A DNA stretch of 64,000 bases from Ptychodera flava (lineage: Eukaryota; Hemichordata; Enteropneusta; Ptychoderidae), in the NCBI RefSeq assembly GCF_041260155.1, contig NC_091940.1:4286501-4350500 (forward strand), written 5' to 3'. A program made the translations under genes and the position numbers. Positions 1-11,359 of the stretch are shown here, one piece after another. A model generated the notes under the pieces. That model searched no databases. It saw nothing but the letters and a program-made list of their open reading frames with translations, and was not told the DNA's origin. The first letter of the stretch is position 1. Every line of letters begins with the position of its first letter.

Positions 1-319
1 TTGACCAGCCTTGAGGGCCAGCGACTTCTAGCAAGATCCCGTACATACATGTATCCACAGTGTATTCAGTACGGCAATTTCACTACATTTGAGTAGTCAA
101 GGGGTCCATTTCTAGCATGAATAACACAGATGCTATGGCGTATAAGCTTGAGACCCAATTATACACTGTTTAATCCATACCCTTGCTTGGAAAATGTCTT
201 GCCAACTCCTTTTATTACAAGTTTCAGTCTTGTATAATTTCCCTGGTTGATTCTGCTAATATATTACTCTAAAGAAATTGAACATATTACTAATTGTTTT
301 ATTTCAACTAAAATTATAC

Positions 320-507
320 CTTGAAAAGTCTTCCTTTCCTGCATCGTCGTAAACCACATGCACCTTTATGTCAACAGCTTCTGCGTTACCTGTAGAGGTG
401 TAGGTCAGTGGAGTGGAAATCATGCTCTGGCTTGTGAGAATTCCTTTCCTGTTATAGGTGTCTGTTCTCCTTCCAAAAATGTACAGGAACTTTTTTGATA
501 TTGCTCT
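320..507 (-). CDS. Candidate internal exon of an unrecognised gene leaving the left edge
   Basis: On the minus strand a pyrimidine-rich tract ending in CAG (510-508) is followed by about 62 open codons and then a splice-donor-like CAAG/GTATAA at 320/319. The encoded peptide has balanced, protein-like composition (for example YIFGRRTD, AVDIKVHVVYDDAG) and looks like a beta-rich extracellular segment. I do not recognise the family. The next exon would lie within the first 300 bases or outside the window and was not found. It could also be a decayed repeat-derived coding relic, because coding-like sequence continues upstream in another frame. Confidence 0.25.
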
Positions 508-1780
508 CTGTTTGAAGAAGTAGATGCCCCATAGACTGTGATGGTGACCATGGTATTGTCTTTCAAATTATATGGATGTATCACATTGTGTATCTAATCA
601 GTCAAGTAACTATGCATGCCGTAGATTTAAAACCTAAACCTTACAATATCTCTGTAGAAATAAGTGTACAACATATTAGTGCCTCTGCATCTAGTGAGTT
701 CAATATTTTTGGCACATCATTTGTACTTTGTAATAGACATTAATGTTGCCGTGACAGCAAGGCTGGTATATGCCTACTATCAAGATCGCCAATCAATGCC
801 ATATTCATAGAAAAGCTGATCGATGTCCAGTGATTTTCATGTGACTGTCAACCTGACAATTACCAGTATTAAATTCACCAACCACTCTAGAAAACAAGCC
901 AGCTGATCTGCATTGATTTTGTGATCGGCGATGAATCAGATTAAAGCTGTAGCAAGGTGTTTCTTATGTATCTACCTGTAGTTGCAGACTAAGTCACTTT
1001 TGGTTTTTTTTATGGATATTCTTCATTTCTTTTGTAAACAGTGACCAAAGATGTCATAGTGTTATGCTTAAGTAATAGCTTTTGCATAAAAATATGAAAT
1101 AAAACTTTTCTTACAGAAAATTGTTGTGTCTGTATGCTTTATGTGAGATGAAGTTTCATCCCAATCATTTCACTATTAAATAGAAAGGATTCATAGTAGA
1201 CTTTTTGCAACATTTTCAAATACCATTATGGTTACAGTAAATGGACTAGTTATTTATTACACCCACTCCCAAGGCTAAGTCCACCTATTGCCTGCGTTAT
1301 TCAATGTAAGGTAGCATCCACAAACCCAAGCAACAGGGGAGCAGCTGGAAAAATCTGACAGGGGTGGATGAGGGTGGGGGTGTTGGAAAAATACAATCAG
1401 TGCCGATGCATTGAAACAAAAACATAATAAATGTCAAAGATGTATTTTGTCACTGAAAACTACCCAGAGAAATGTCATGAAAATTAACAGAGGCATATTT
1501 ATTGCCATGAGCCTTACCGAGTATCAGTGTAAATTGTCTGAAAGCAAAATTCAGTTTGGGGTATTGACACACAACAGAAGCTAAACTGAACCATTTATCT
1601 TTAGCTTGGCAATGTACAGTGTGGCTCAGAAGCTGATATATGATTTACAGCAAGTTTAGGAGTCTGAAACAAGAACTATTCTGTTCCCGATTGGCTAAAA
1701 TGATTCAAAAAGAAAAGTTTTAGCCACAGTCCACCTATGCTGTGACAGAGGGACCGTGTTTTAACCAACCAATCGGGAAA
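508..1780. other. No gene seen
   Basis: AT-rich sequence without a convincing reading frame, splice-site pair or RNA gene. Short G-rich tracts occur near 1340-1385 (tandem GGGTGG-like). Nothing here could be assigned. Confidence 0.5.
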
Positions 1781-2640
1781 GCTTCAGTGTCGTTGCATAG
1801 GATTCACTTTTCATTCTTATCAGTGATTTCAATGCAAGAATCGGAAAAGAATCGAATTTTATTTCTGATGACTCCTATTAAAACTCCAACTCAATATTCT
1901 GACTACGTTTCTGTCAGCTGTATTTATGGAATTGTTACAGAGGTTAGTAGAGTGCTTTTGAATGTGTGCAAAAATTTGATCTGCAAATTGTGAATGGGGG
2001 ACTTTCAAATGACAAAGAAGGAAATATGACATATATAACAGCAATGGTGCAAGTGGTGTAGACTATGTGATGCTATCCTCACAACCTAATTAGTTATTAA
2101 AATGTATTGACAAGAAGTGAATCAGACCACTTTCCTCTTCTCTGTAGTAACCTGTAACTTCTCTGTAACATTGTTCCTACAGGTGTCAGCTTAAAAAGTA
2201 AAGCGCCAGAGGGAAATCCATCTGCAGCAGGTTCGGGTACATACCGATGGGCAGAAATTACGAAAGCTGAAAACATATTTTCTACAGAATCTAACTTCAG
2301 TTCAGAGTCTTTTAAAATCGTTACCAAATACAGATTTTGCTATTGCATATATGAATGATACACTAAAGGCAGCTGGTACCAAATTGTATTGCCCTGGTAC
2401 TAAAATACATTATATTCGAGAAACGGACGCCATAGTTTGGCAGATATTCTGTAAATGATGCCAAGTAGGACTGGTTATGTATGAGAAACTGAATATTTTC
2501 AGATGCAGCTGTACAGAGGTAAATATGAATACAAAAGACCTAAGAGTTATTTTAAATCAACCTATAGAGATAGTAAACGAGAGTATCAAAAGGCAATCAG
2601 AAACTAATTGACACCTCCAAATGGGGATCTATTACTTCGT
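1780..2640 (+). mobile_element. Decayed LINE fragment, endonuclease region
   Basis: Conceptual translation shows, in order, the landmarks of an apurinic-type LINE endonuclease: a DFNARIG block at about 1824-1844 (family GDFNAR), NGASGVDYVMLS at about 2042-2077 (family G..VVDYV) and SESDHFPL at 2116-2139 (the catalytic SDH motif). A basic YRDSKREYQKAIRN block at about 2562-2605 matches the region between endonuclease and reverse transcriptase. The blocks lie in different frames with several stops, so the copy is old. No reverse transcriptase or 3' tail follows. The clade is not fixed; an L2/CR1-like or related group is likely. Confidence 0.6.
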
Positions 2641-2908
2641 TCATACAGGCAAAAATTGAAACGTTTCAGCGACTTTATTTGTGATTTGTAAACACAGGGG
2701 ATTAATAGTTTGGGTCCGCTCGTGTCCATACTCACAAAATTAAGCCATTGTTTTGATATTTAAGACGTCTTAATGCGCCCTCTCGAGTTCAAAAGGTGTG
2801 TATGGCCAAGCATACTGCATAACAAGATGGCTGAAACGAACGACGTACTGGCTGTAAAGAATGTGAAAGAGGCTCCCCATCGAACTATCCAAAATGTTTT
2901 TGTGTCGA

Positions 2909-3139
2909 GTTTGTGTTTTATTCGTTTCTAAATTGTGTTCCTACATTCTTATCCGATTGTTTGTGTTAATATAAATGTTTCTTTCGCCTCGCCATAAGCT
3001 TTCCTCACACAAACAAACATTACCGTCCACACTAATCCAAACTTCCCTACAAATATCCGAGGCGAAACAAACATTTTTATTAACACAAACAATCGGATAA
3101 GAATGTAGGAACACATTTTAAAACGAATCAAACACAAAC
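2909..3139. repeat. Long hairpin (inverted repeat, ~83-bp arms)
   Basis: Left arm 2909-2991 is the near-exact reverse complement of right arm 3058-3139, separated by a 66-bp spacer. Core matches include TCCTACATTCTTATCCGATT on the left and its complement on the right. The arms lie next to each other without coding content, which fits a small fold-back MITE or a recent inverted duplication. The ORFs that run through it are by-products of the palindrome. Confidence 0.8.
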
Positions 3140-3142
3140 TTA

Positions 3143-3760
3143 ATGACTCAATCGAATATTTTTGTTCCCAATTAATAAATCATATAGACAATCTCATTCT
3201 CGGTTTATGGCAATTTTTGTCGACTGATAAAAGTCTTTTCATCTTCAACATTCCATTCTAATTTCACCTACGGTATATAATATCCTAACCTCCTGTGACT
3301 TTCCTTCTAAACGTTGATTTGCCTTGTGCACCAAAGAGATGCTGTATTTTATGCCAAACGATGAAAAAATATGTGAAGAAATAACCATGTATCAGTCAGT
3401 ACGGCAGGCGAAACCCGGACGGCCATACCGATTGGAGACAGAGCAGAGTAGATCGAAACGCAAACGGGGTGTTATTATAGGAAAGGCGGTGACTTATTTT
3501 ACAGCTGAATAAAATGCTGTCTCTGGTTGTGTAAGTCTGTTGATCGAAATATATATTTTGTTCCCAGTTGATTAATCATGGGGGATGGCAGTCTCGATCT
3601 CCCCTTTATGGTTCGATATTTACTGACTCGTTCCCTCTCATTTTTGTCAATCAATGAAGCATTTTCGTCTTCCATATTCAATATTACTTTGACCGATGTT
3701 ACATCCTGACCTATACTGTCATTAGTTTTGACCAACGTACAAAGATATTGCCCATGCGTC
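3143..3760. repeat. Diverged direct duplication
   Basis: The stretches 3143-3330 and about 3530-3760 align as a direct repeat, sharing TTTTGTTCCCA.TT.AT.AATCAT, a following TTTATGG and a TTTTTGTC...TTTTC.TCTTC block. Identity by eye is only about two thirds. The first copy abuts the hairpin ending at 3139, so both may be parts of one old repeat family. No gene is evident. Confidence 0.45.
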
Positions 3761-4186
3761 CGGCTGATGAGATGTTTTGCAAAACGGTGAAGAAATGGGG
3801 GCCCGGGAGACATCGATGTCAGTCTTTCCGGACTGTTTACATGTAGCTAATAGGGGATATCAAAGGAGATGAATCAGTTAGTTGAATAAAACATAACTTT
3901 TCGGACTTATTTTATGTCAATTTTGTCAATGTCGGACTTGATTCAAGAGAAACCAGAATCACCTACAGAGATGTCTGTATTAAACACGACGAACAATTGG
4001 GAATAGTTTGTTATGCTACTGTCGGTCTCAGTCGTGGTGTCTCTCCCATAAAATTTCGAAGCTATAGGTCTACACTTGTCGTTTCGATTCACAGGTAGCG
4101 GTACACCGATGACCAGATATTGTACTGTTCTTAAAACTAGTCTAAGCAATTTCACGACACTGCACTATTTGCCATCGTGTCTCCCC

Positions 4187-4775
4187 GTGAACGTCCTTGA
4201 ATCTATGGACGTGACCATTGTTTTACTGCGCCCATTAGAGTGTAAACCCCTGTTCGTTACCAGCAGAATACTTTTTAAAGTTCTGTACATCAGTGTACAC
4301 TGTGTGTATAAGCCCTAAACCTAGTTTAATTCAATTATGGAAAGGTATTAAAGAATAAAGGGTCGTTACAGTTGCTAAAATTGCGAGAAAAACGGCACTT
4401 TTTACTCAAATAGTCCTATTCACAAGCTCTATTGTTTTAAATCACGTCCATGGTGTGCTGTTGATTTTCATTCTTTCGTGCAATTTCATTCGCTTGAAGC
4501 AATTATCTTTTCATTTGACTGCTCTGTGGGACTCTTCTGAATATGTGTTTTGGATAAAAAGAACTCTACAGTGAAAGACATAAACTTCGACGGTGATAGG
4601 TATACAATATCGGTTCTCGACGGTGATAGGTATACAATATCGGTTCGATGTGTGAAGATATACAGATTACAAGTTATTTTAGAAGTTCTCAAAACCAGTA
4701 AAAATAATTCTGCGCGCCACTTATTGATAATTTCTTCTTGTGAACGTCCTTGAATCCGTGACCGCGACCATTGTT
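4187..4775. repeat. Direct repeats, including a 30-bp perfect tandem
   Basis: A 30-bp unit is present twice in tandem at 4588-4617 and 4618-4647 (CGACGGTGATAGGTATACAA and onward), differing only at the end. A separate ~38-bp block beginning GTGAACGTCCTTGAATC occurs near 4183 and again near 4739. The frame through the tandem is open on both strands, but I see no independent sign of coding. Confidence 0.75.
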
Positions 4776-7700
4776 TTCGAAGTGTTCGACGGTGGATGAT
4801 CGGTAGATTAATGAAGATATATGTTACTGAACTATCGTGTGATTGTTTAATAGCATGGTTAGGTAATAGACGGTGTAGTCTGTAGAGGCGATACGGCGAA
4901 ATTCCACGGCCCAAGGGAGCGTACATCGCATGGTTTCTTACAACGAACCATAGACAGAGCCGTCGGTTTCCATAGCTACAACGTGAAATCCGGCCTCACC
5001 GATGTCCCGGGCCGATGTCCCTGTCCTGATTCGGAGAACAACTTTCAAGCTGCGTGTTGAGGTTCAGATGTCCGATTTTTTCATATTCAAAAGGCTTATT
5101 GATTTACAGAGAACGCCCGTCTTGTTTTTAGCTTTAACTTAGCGCAAGATGGCAATTGAAAATTCAAAGCCAAATAGCCAGTGGGAAAAAAATAGACGAC
5201 TCGCTCTCACCAGCGGTCGAGGTCGCAATGAAAAAAAATCGAAGTCTCTGAAATCGGTATCATTGCTCCGCCATGTTTATTGTTGGTTGTACGGCCAGTT
5301 TAAAGTCACAGACTTTCTTCAAGGTAAAGTTCATATAATTGCCATACCGCGAAGTTCCCTGTGCATTTCAATATTTCTATTTGGAAGCAAAAGCGCCACG
5401 GACATTCGATCGATGGTGATGAACTTTCTCCAGGGCGTGACATGTCACCAGTTACGAACTTTACCGGTTTTCGATACGAAATATGCAATATATTATCAGC
5501 GTTGTTCACGTTGTGTTTTGAGTTTGATATCGAATATAACAGGAAAACACTAACGATTAGAGTGACGATAGAGACCATGCCCGATACGGAAAAATTGACA
5601 TCAACTACTTGCAATGAGCAGTGACCTGAAACTTCAGACTGATATATAAATGTCGACAATATAAAACATTGAAATGCCGGAGAGAGAGAGGGAGAGAGAG
5701 GTTTACGCGGTCGCGAACTGATTATACTCTTTCGGATATGACTTCGGTGTAGACGATACACAGACATCGAAAATGTACACCTACTTTCCAGAAATTCGAC
5801 TAATCTTATAATAAAGAGTGGAACAAATCCAAAAGTGTTGGTGGAAGTAAATCTTCAGATGTTGGTTTTCTAAAGTTAGATAATACTTACAGAAATATGG
5901 TCGTCATAGTCTTCTTTTAAAACTATCATCTTCAACACCACGTTTCTTATGATCGGTGATGTCATTTTTTATTATTTTTACAAACTTTCAATGCATCAAA
6001 CGCTATAAGACTATCTCATCTGCCTGTCAAGGAGTTACAATATATTTCCAAGGGCTGGCACACGATGTCAACTTACGTGTCGTCCGTCGAGCGGCCGGTG
6101 GCAGTCTCACAGATTGTTCCGTTTGTAATCGCGGCCACTTTGATTTTGATGTGACACCAACGTGCGTTTGAGGTTTTTTTGTTACGAAATTTGTCGACCT
6201 CACAAAATTTCACAGTCCATGCTTTGAAGCAGTCTCAACATGGCAAAAATGTCTCGCTTAAATTTCATCCTCGTCGTTCCAAATTAAATTCGACCACTAA
6301 ATTATTTCGGCAGTTTTAATTTCCTATTAATTCGACGTTTTTCAAATCGTAATGAATTTTTTCTGGTCGAATTGATAGGGTTTTTGGTATCAAGCTTATC
6401 TCTTCGTCGGACCAGTATACCGCGAGATGTAGTACTGTGTTCGGCAGCCATGGCGAAAGTGAATATTGTATGTTGGTTGTTGTTTGTTTTATGTTACAAA
6501 TACCTGTCGCGTGAGGGCGTTTGAAACGCTTCTGAAGCGGCTCAGTCTGTCCACACAGCGATTTGCGGATAGAGTTAATCCCTACAACGGCTCTGGTCGG
6601 GCCGACTAAACCGTCTCAAATCTGAAACGCTTCAGAACCATTTCGGAGTGTCCACACATAACTTTCTGTGTCAGTATTGGCCCAGAACCGTTTCAGAGAC
6701 GTTTCAATGGCCTGTGTATGAACGGCATATATGTAAGGAATTCTGGGATGTTTAAATTGGTTGTTCGTCGGAAAAGTATCACTCGTAAGAGTGTTGATAT
6801 TGGAACTGGGTATTATGATCATGTCAATTATCTGTGCAGATTGCTACCATGATATTCATAATGATGCTTGGTAAAATCTTTACTTCTATACAAGACTTGC
6901 CAAATGGACAGAATCTGTGAATATCTTAACCGATGGTCAAGCTTGATTCCACAAAGGACACAAAACTGTCGACAATATTTTTATTTTAAATGCTAACAAT
7001 CCAGAATTATTTGAGTGTCAGACGAAGAAAATGTTGTCATCACTTTATTGATGTTTCAAAAGCTTTCACAAACTTTATTGATTTTTCAAAATCTTTGACA
7101 AGGTAAATCACACATTTCTTCATAAACTTATGTAAATTGTTGTGAAAGGGAAAATGGACAATATTCTCTTTGTCAGCAAACCAACAAAAATTAATACTGT
7201 GAATTGCAAATTCAATGTATAGCTGTGTCAAACAAAGCATGTGTAAAATCAGGAAATGTCAGATCTGAACATTTGCTATTATCCATTGTATGCTGAGGTT
7301 GCATCCTGAGTCTGCTGTTTGATGAGCTGAACACAAAACTTTCAAATGTGGGTTTTATGGGTATATAACTTACACAAGAAATTTACAAAAAAACTGTTTA
7401 CTAAATTTGCAACACCTTGTCAATTTCCTTTTTCCCCCATACTGTAAGAAATGACCTGTGAAAGTAAACCTTTACACCACCAAAATAGTTATTTTTCGCA
7501 GGGCAGGATACAGGTCTCGCTGTGATAACCCCAATATTGTGTTATTGTCCCGAAATATAGGGCCACCACTGTTACGATGTTTGGAAAAGTCCAAAGAAAA
7601 TTGTGTATTAGATTCTTTAGTGTGCCAAGGAACAAAACCAGTACAAAACCAGTGAAACTGTGCCAAGCGAATGTGGATGTTTGCCATTTTTTGTTTTAAT

Positions 7701-8877
7701 TTTGAAATTCTGTGAAAGATACTGGATGGAACTTCTCGGAAGTAAATTTAATTTTTAGGTCAAGACTCTTCTTTCCATAATTTCAGCTTTGAGCTTGTCA
7801 TCACAAGCGGCTTACATTTGGCCAGAATTGTAACCGTTGACAACTGAATCAAAAGTATGACCTGGCCCCAAAACTGAACGATCCCTGAAGTACTACTTCA
7901 CAGTGCACAATGCAAAATTCAAAATGCACATTGCGATAACATAAATTGCCATGTGATCTGCAGTGATAGGGCACATCAGACGGAGTGGAGAGGCTCCAAA
8001 TTTATGTGGAGAAGGAAGGAGACCGGGTTCTTGAAAACTTTTTGAGGGTTCCGGGCAGGATCTGAAAAAAAGGAATTATTTTCCATGCTCTCTCCCTCCT
8101 CACGAGGTGTGTTTGAACACTGTCTATCTCCTACCGCAGTGTTTGCATCGGAGTAGTGACGTTGATCCTCTCCGGGACTGAGATTACGTCATAGGAAGGA
8201 TTGTCATGAATAGACGACATGAAGCAAAATGGCAGTTGAGATTCCTAACCATGCTGCTTTTGCTTGAGGGGAAGCTATGCATGGCTGAAAAATTACTTTG
8301 AGGAGAAAAAGAGAAACTTCTAATCCTTTTCCGTAAACGTGATCCCGATATATATTATTTTAGATATTATTTGCTGAGAAGGATTCAACACTGCGTCAAT
8401 TGTCCATGGCGATTACGCCTAAAAAGTTTACCAATTTAATGCTTCATAATTCGTCTCAGCTGCTGACTATATTTGATCAGCTAGTATTTACCCGTAGATA
8501 CCTTTCTCTGTAGATACTTGTAAAACGGCAAAGCCAAGTCACATAAACTGGAGTCTTTTTCTTTCCTTTTTGTCTAAACTTTGCATTAACATGTGACGCC
8601 TTGTGTTTTACTGAGGGAAAGGTGATACAAAGATATAACAAGTCAGAAATAGAAAGAAGAAACAGACTCAGAGAATTTTTTCTTTTAATGACCACTTTTA
8701 ATTCTTTGCTGTATGCATTGATATTGACAACTATATAACATATTCATCACACTAGGCACGCTATTAGGAATCTAATGCCGTTATTGAAGCATTTGCGAAG
8801 ACATATTCCGAATCGGGTTAAAGGCGTTGACAAATCGATCGTAATGACTGGATGTTGGTTGATCTATACTCCGGGAT
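4776..8877. other. No gene seen; repeat-like intergenic DNA
   Basis: No reading frame here has a recognisable domain or a matching set of splice sites. A short (AG)n tract lies near 5680-5700. A segment at about 6490-6740 repeats GAAACGCTTC/CCGTTTCAG-like and GTCCACACA motifs in both orientations and may be a decayed MITE. The 3' end of lectin gene A begins at its right edge. Confidence 0.45.
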
Positions 8878-10715
8878 TTAAATACCGATACATCGCTCAC
8901 AATCAACGCCACATTCTGAAAAGAAAATCATAAACAGCAAAAAATGAGCGCTGAGTTAAAATCGTGAATCGGAATACTCCTCGTAAAATACGTGTTTCAT
9001 TATTCACTTGGAAACTGCGTATTGGTAAGATTGGACTTAGCAGTATCTGGCAGTTCTTTTACCATTTGAAGCACATTCTGATTTGAAAAACAAGTCGGAA
9101 CTGTATTTTTTGATATGTATAGTTAGAAAGCATGCAAATTCCTGATAGCCAATTTATGATATTGTTCGATATTCCTTATCGTTTATTATACTGTATGACT
9201 TAAGGAATAAAAACCGATGACTGACTTCAGGAACAATGAAGATACGATTAAATAAAAAATACCAGCATTTAAATTGGAACAAACATGAGTGAGACTACCG
9301 ACAGAATTTGACCGAACTTTGTTGTAAGTTAAATAATTCAACACCACAGTGCCAGGTATTGTCGTGTTAGGAATGATCATAGAGGTCAAGACAAAAACGT
9401 TTGCATAATGGCATACTAATAAACCTGTCACATAAATGTTTTGTTTCAGGCTGGACAAAATCTACTGGCTGCACTAATACCGTGGTAAACAGTTAAAGTT
9501 ATTTTGTTATGTTGTGACAATACAACTTACCGATGAATTGACAAACATATCCTTTGGGACGATGTTCGCAAAAGTCATCGTCCCATCTATGTTGTTTTTT
9601 ACTCCTGCAACAGAAATTAAACACAGCTAATATCACAGTTCTATATGCACACTTGATCTATTATTGTGAATCGAGTCCATTCGTGAAGACAATCTTTGGG
9701 TGATAATTTCACGTTATGGTCCGCTAGTAAATATCAGATAGAAACTATATTTGTTAATTGATGTATCGCCACCATACTCATGTAATTGTACAGATATCTC
9801 AAGTCAAATTCAGCTGCAGCTGAATTTAGGGAAGACAATATAAGTAGGATGCAGATGTCTTACTGTACAGAGATTAGTGCTACCCGTTCTTAATTAAACA
9901 TTTTATAAACTTTAAAATTCTCGTTTTTAAAATTTTGACCTACGGCAGAGAAAGAGCTGTATTTTTTGTAATAAAAAGGTCAGAAAACTGGAAAGACAGT
10001 TCTGATTGATTCCCTTCGTGGTTTACTGGCAGTTCCCTTACCGAAGTTGAACACAGTCTTGTCCGTCATCGCTGTGTTTCTCGTTGTTGTTTGGTTCTCC
10101 CGGGGCCCAGTTTGAATAGCTTCCACATTCTAACCATTTCTCTCCATCTAACCATACGAAAGTACCCTCCACTTTTCTGTCGTTCAAACCGACCCAGTAA
10201 CCCGCGTCCACCTCGTCGCCAAGACCCTCGTCATTTAAGTAGTTTCTGACCAGGTCATCCCTCTCCTTGTCAGCAAGTTTGGCCAGACTTCCACCAAGTT
10301 CCTTGCATTTTGCCTCCGCTTCAACCCAGAGCAACTGATCTGTGTAGACTCTATACCGTATGCTACTACACACCGGGCCATACTCTGTACAAAACGATGA
10401 ATGGACATATAATTCATTGCTAGTGTTGTTCAGAACCAACGGACAGAGAAGCGCCGACAAACGATGCAACAAAATAAATGGATGAGAGAAATGAAGGGTT
10501 GTTGGTCATAGAGAGGGAAAATCCTTAATGCATTTCAAAGTGAATTCGACCAATCTTCACGAGATTACGAACACGACTATCAGAGACAGTTCTGGATATT
10601 GGTAACAAACTGTGTTTCATGCAGGGAAATGAGGATTATGTAGAATATTGGCTGTCTTACCAGCGCATTCGGCGATCGCTGACAGAGCTAACAAGAAAGC
10701 TACGGCAGTGAGCAT
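8878..10715 (-). CDS. Secreted C-type lectin, gene A (4 coding exons)
   Basis: Coding exons on the minus strand: 10715-10661, 10384-10042, 9604-9531 and 8915-8878, all with GT-AG introns of phase 1, 2 and 1, giving 169 aa. Residues 1 to about 18 are a hydrophobic signal peptide. The CTLD runs from about C24 to C154: C45, C129, C145 and C154 are in the standard positions, with WVGL at 82-85, C105-GSYSNW, EPN at 115-117, Q127-D-C129 and WDDD at 140-143. EPN predicts calcium-dependent mannose-type sugar binding. Q127 replaces the usual calcium-binding E, and D141 the usual N. A tail exon adds ECGVDCERCIGI, whose cysteines could link chains. The start ATG sits in the signal exon behind a UTR exon and TATA box. 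The product is probably a secreted sugar- or pattern-binding protein; the ligand is unknown. Confidence 0.9.
9806..9827. repeat. 22-bp perfect palindrome in intron of gene A
   Basis: The palindrome is centred on CAGCTGCAGCTG and extends outward symmetrically to AAATT/AATTT. It contains two CAGCTG E-boxes flanking a PstI-like centre and lies between exons 3 and 4 of gene A. It may be a protein-binding site or chance. Confidence 0.6.
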
Positions 10716-11326
10716 AATGTCCAACAAGGTTGTAAACTACTGAAAAGGAAACACATTTTACCATTTTTTAATTAATTGCAGGTTTAATGTTCAAAATTTC
10801 CTTGAAAAATCTACTGGTGCACCCCTTACGAAACAGCGACACTTCCTAAGGCCATACGCCGAACTAACTAACCATCCCATCTCAGGTAGCTTTCGCTTTG
10901 TAATTTTCTGATATGGGATTTGACGAAATGAGTTGTCCATTATGAAGTATAATACACGTAGCCTTTATGAAATGCCAGGGGTTTATCACCTGTACCCAGG
11001 CCAGAGTTAATAAAGACTTGAAAAGTGCCTGCAAGACCAAAAGCGTTCAGATTTTGTATAACGTAACAACATTTACACGGAGTGCGAGAACAAGTACGAC
11101 GTATCCGTCGTTGGTGCTGTACAGGGAAAGGAAAAATCAAAAGCTATTTCAAAGAAATGACACTTCAGGACCTTCTCAAAAGTGTTCAAGATGGCTGTTT
11201 AGCGAATGGTGTAACGGTAAAGAGTCAAATATTGATCATCAATTTCTCATTTTAGAAGGTGATCAGACTTACCTCAGAACACGAAGTAAAATCTGTGTTT
11301 CTTCAACAAACACCGACGTTTACTGA
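10661..11326 (-). other. 5' UTR exons of lectin gene A
   Basis: A non-coding first exon runs from about 11326 (estimated start site) to 11273 and ends GAG/GTAAGTC. The intron ends TTCCTTTTCAG at 10740, and exon 2 (10739-10661) has 24 nt of leader before the ATG. Gene C has the same arrangement, which supports the call. The forward-strand frame over 10967-11326 is a shadow. Confidence 0.75.
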
Positions 11327-11350
11327 CTCTGGAATTCATAGAATTGGGGT

Positions 11351-11357
11351 TTTTATA
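11351..11357 (-). promoter_or_regulatory. TATA box of lectin gene A
   Basis: On the minus strand the sequence reads TCCTATAAAAACCCCAA, with the TATA about 30 bp upstream of the inferred start. Gene C has nearly the same string (TCCTATAAAAACTCCA) in the same place relative to its first exon. Confidence 0.75.
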
Positions 11358-11359
11358 GG

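Noticed and set aside
4486-4926. 146-codon minus-strand frame
   Set aside because: It runs through the 30-bp tandem repeat, and the opposite strand is also partly open; this is a repeat artefact.
6451-6525. Short frame MAKVNIVCWLLFVLCYKYL with a good start context
   Set aside because: Looks like a signal peptide, but no donor site or downstream exon was found; too short to call.
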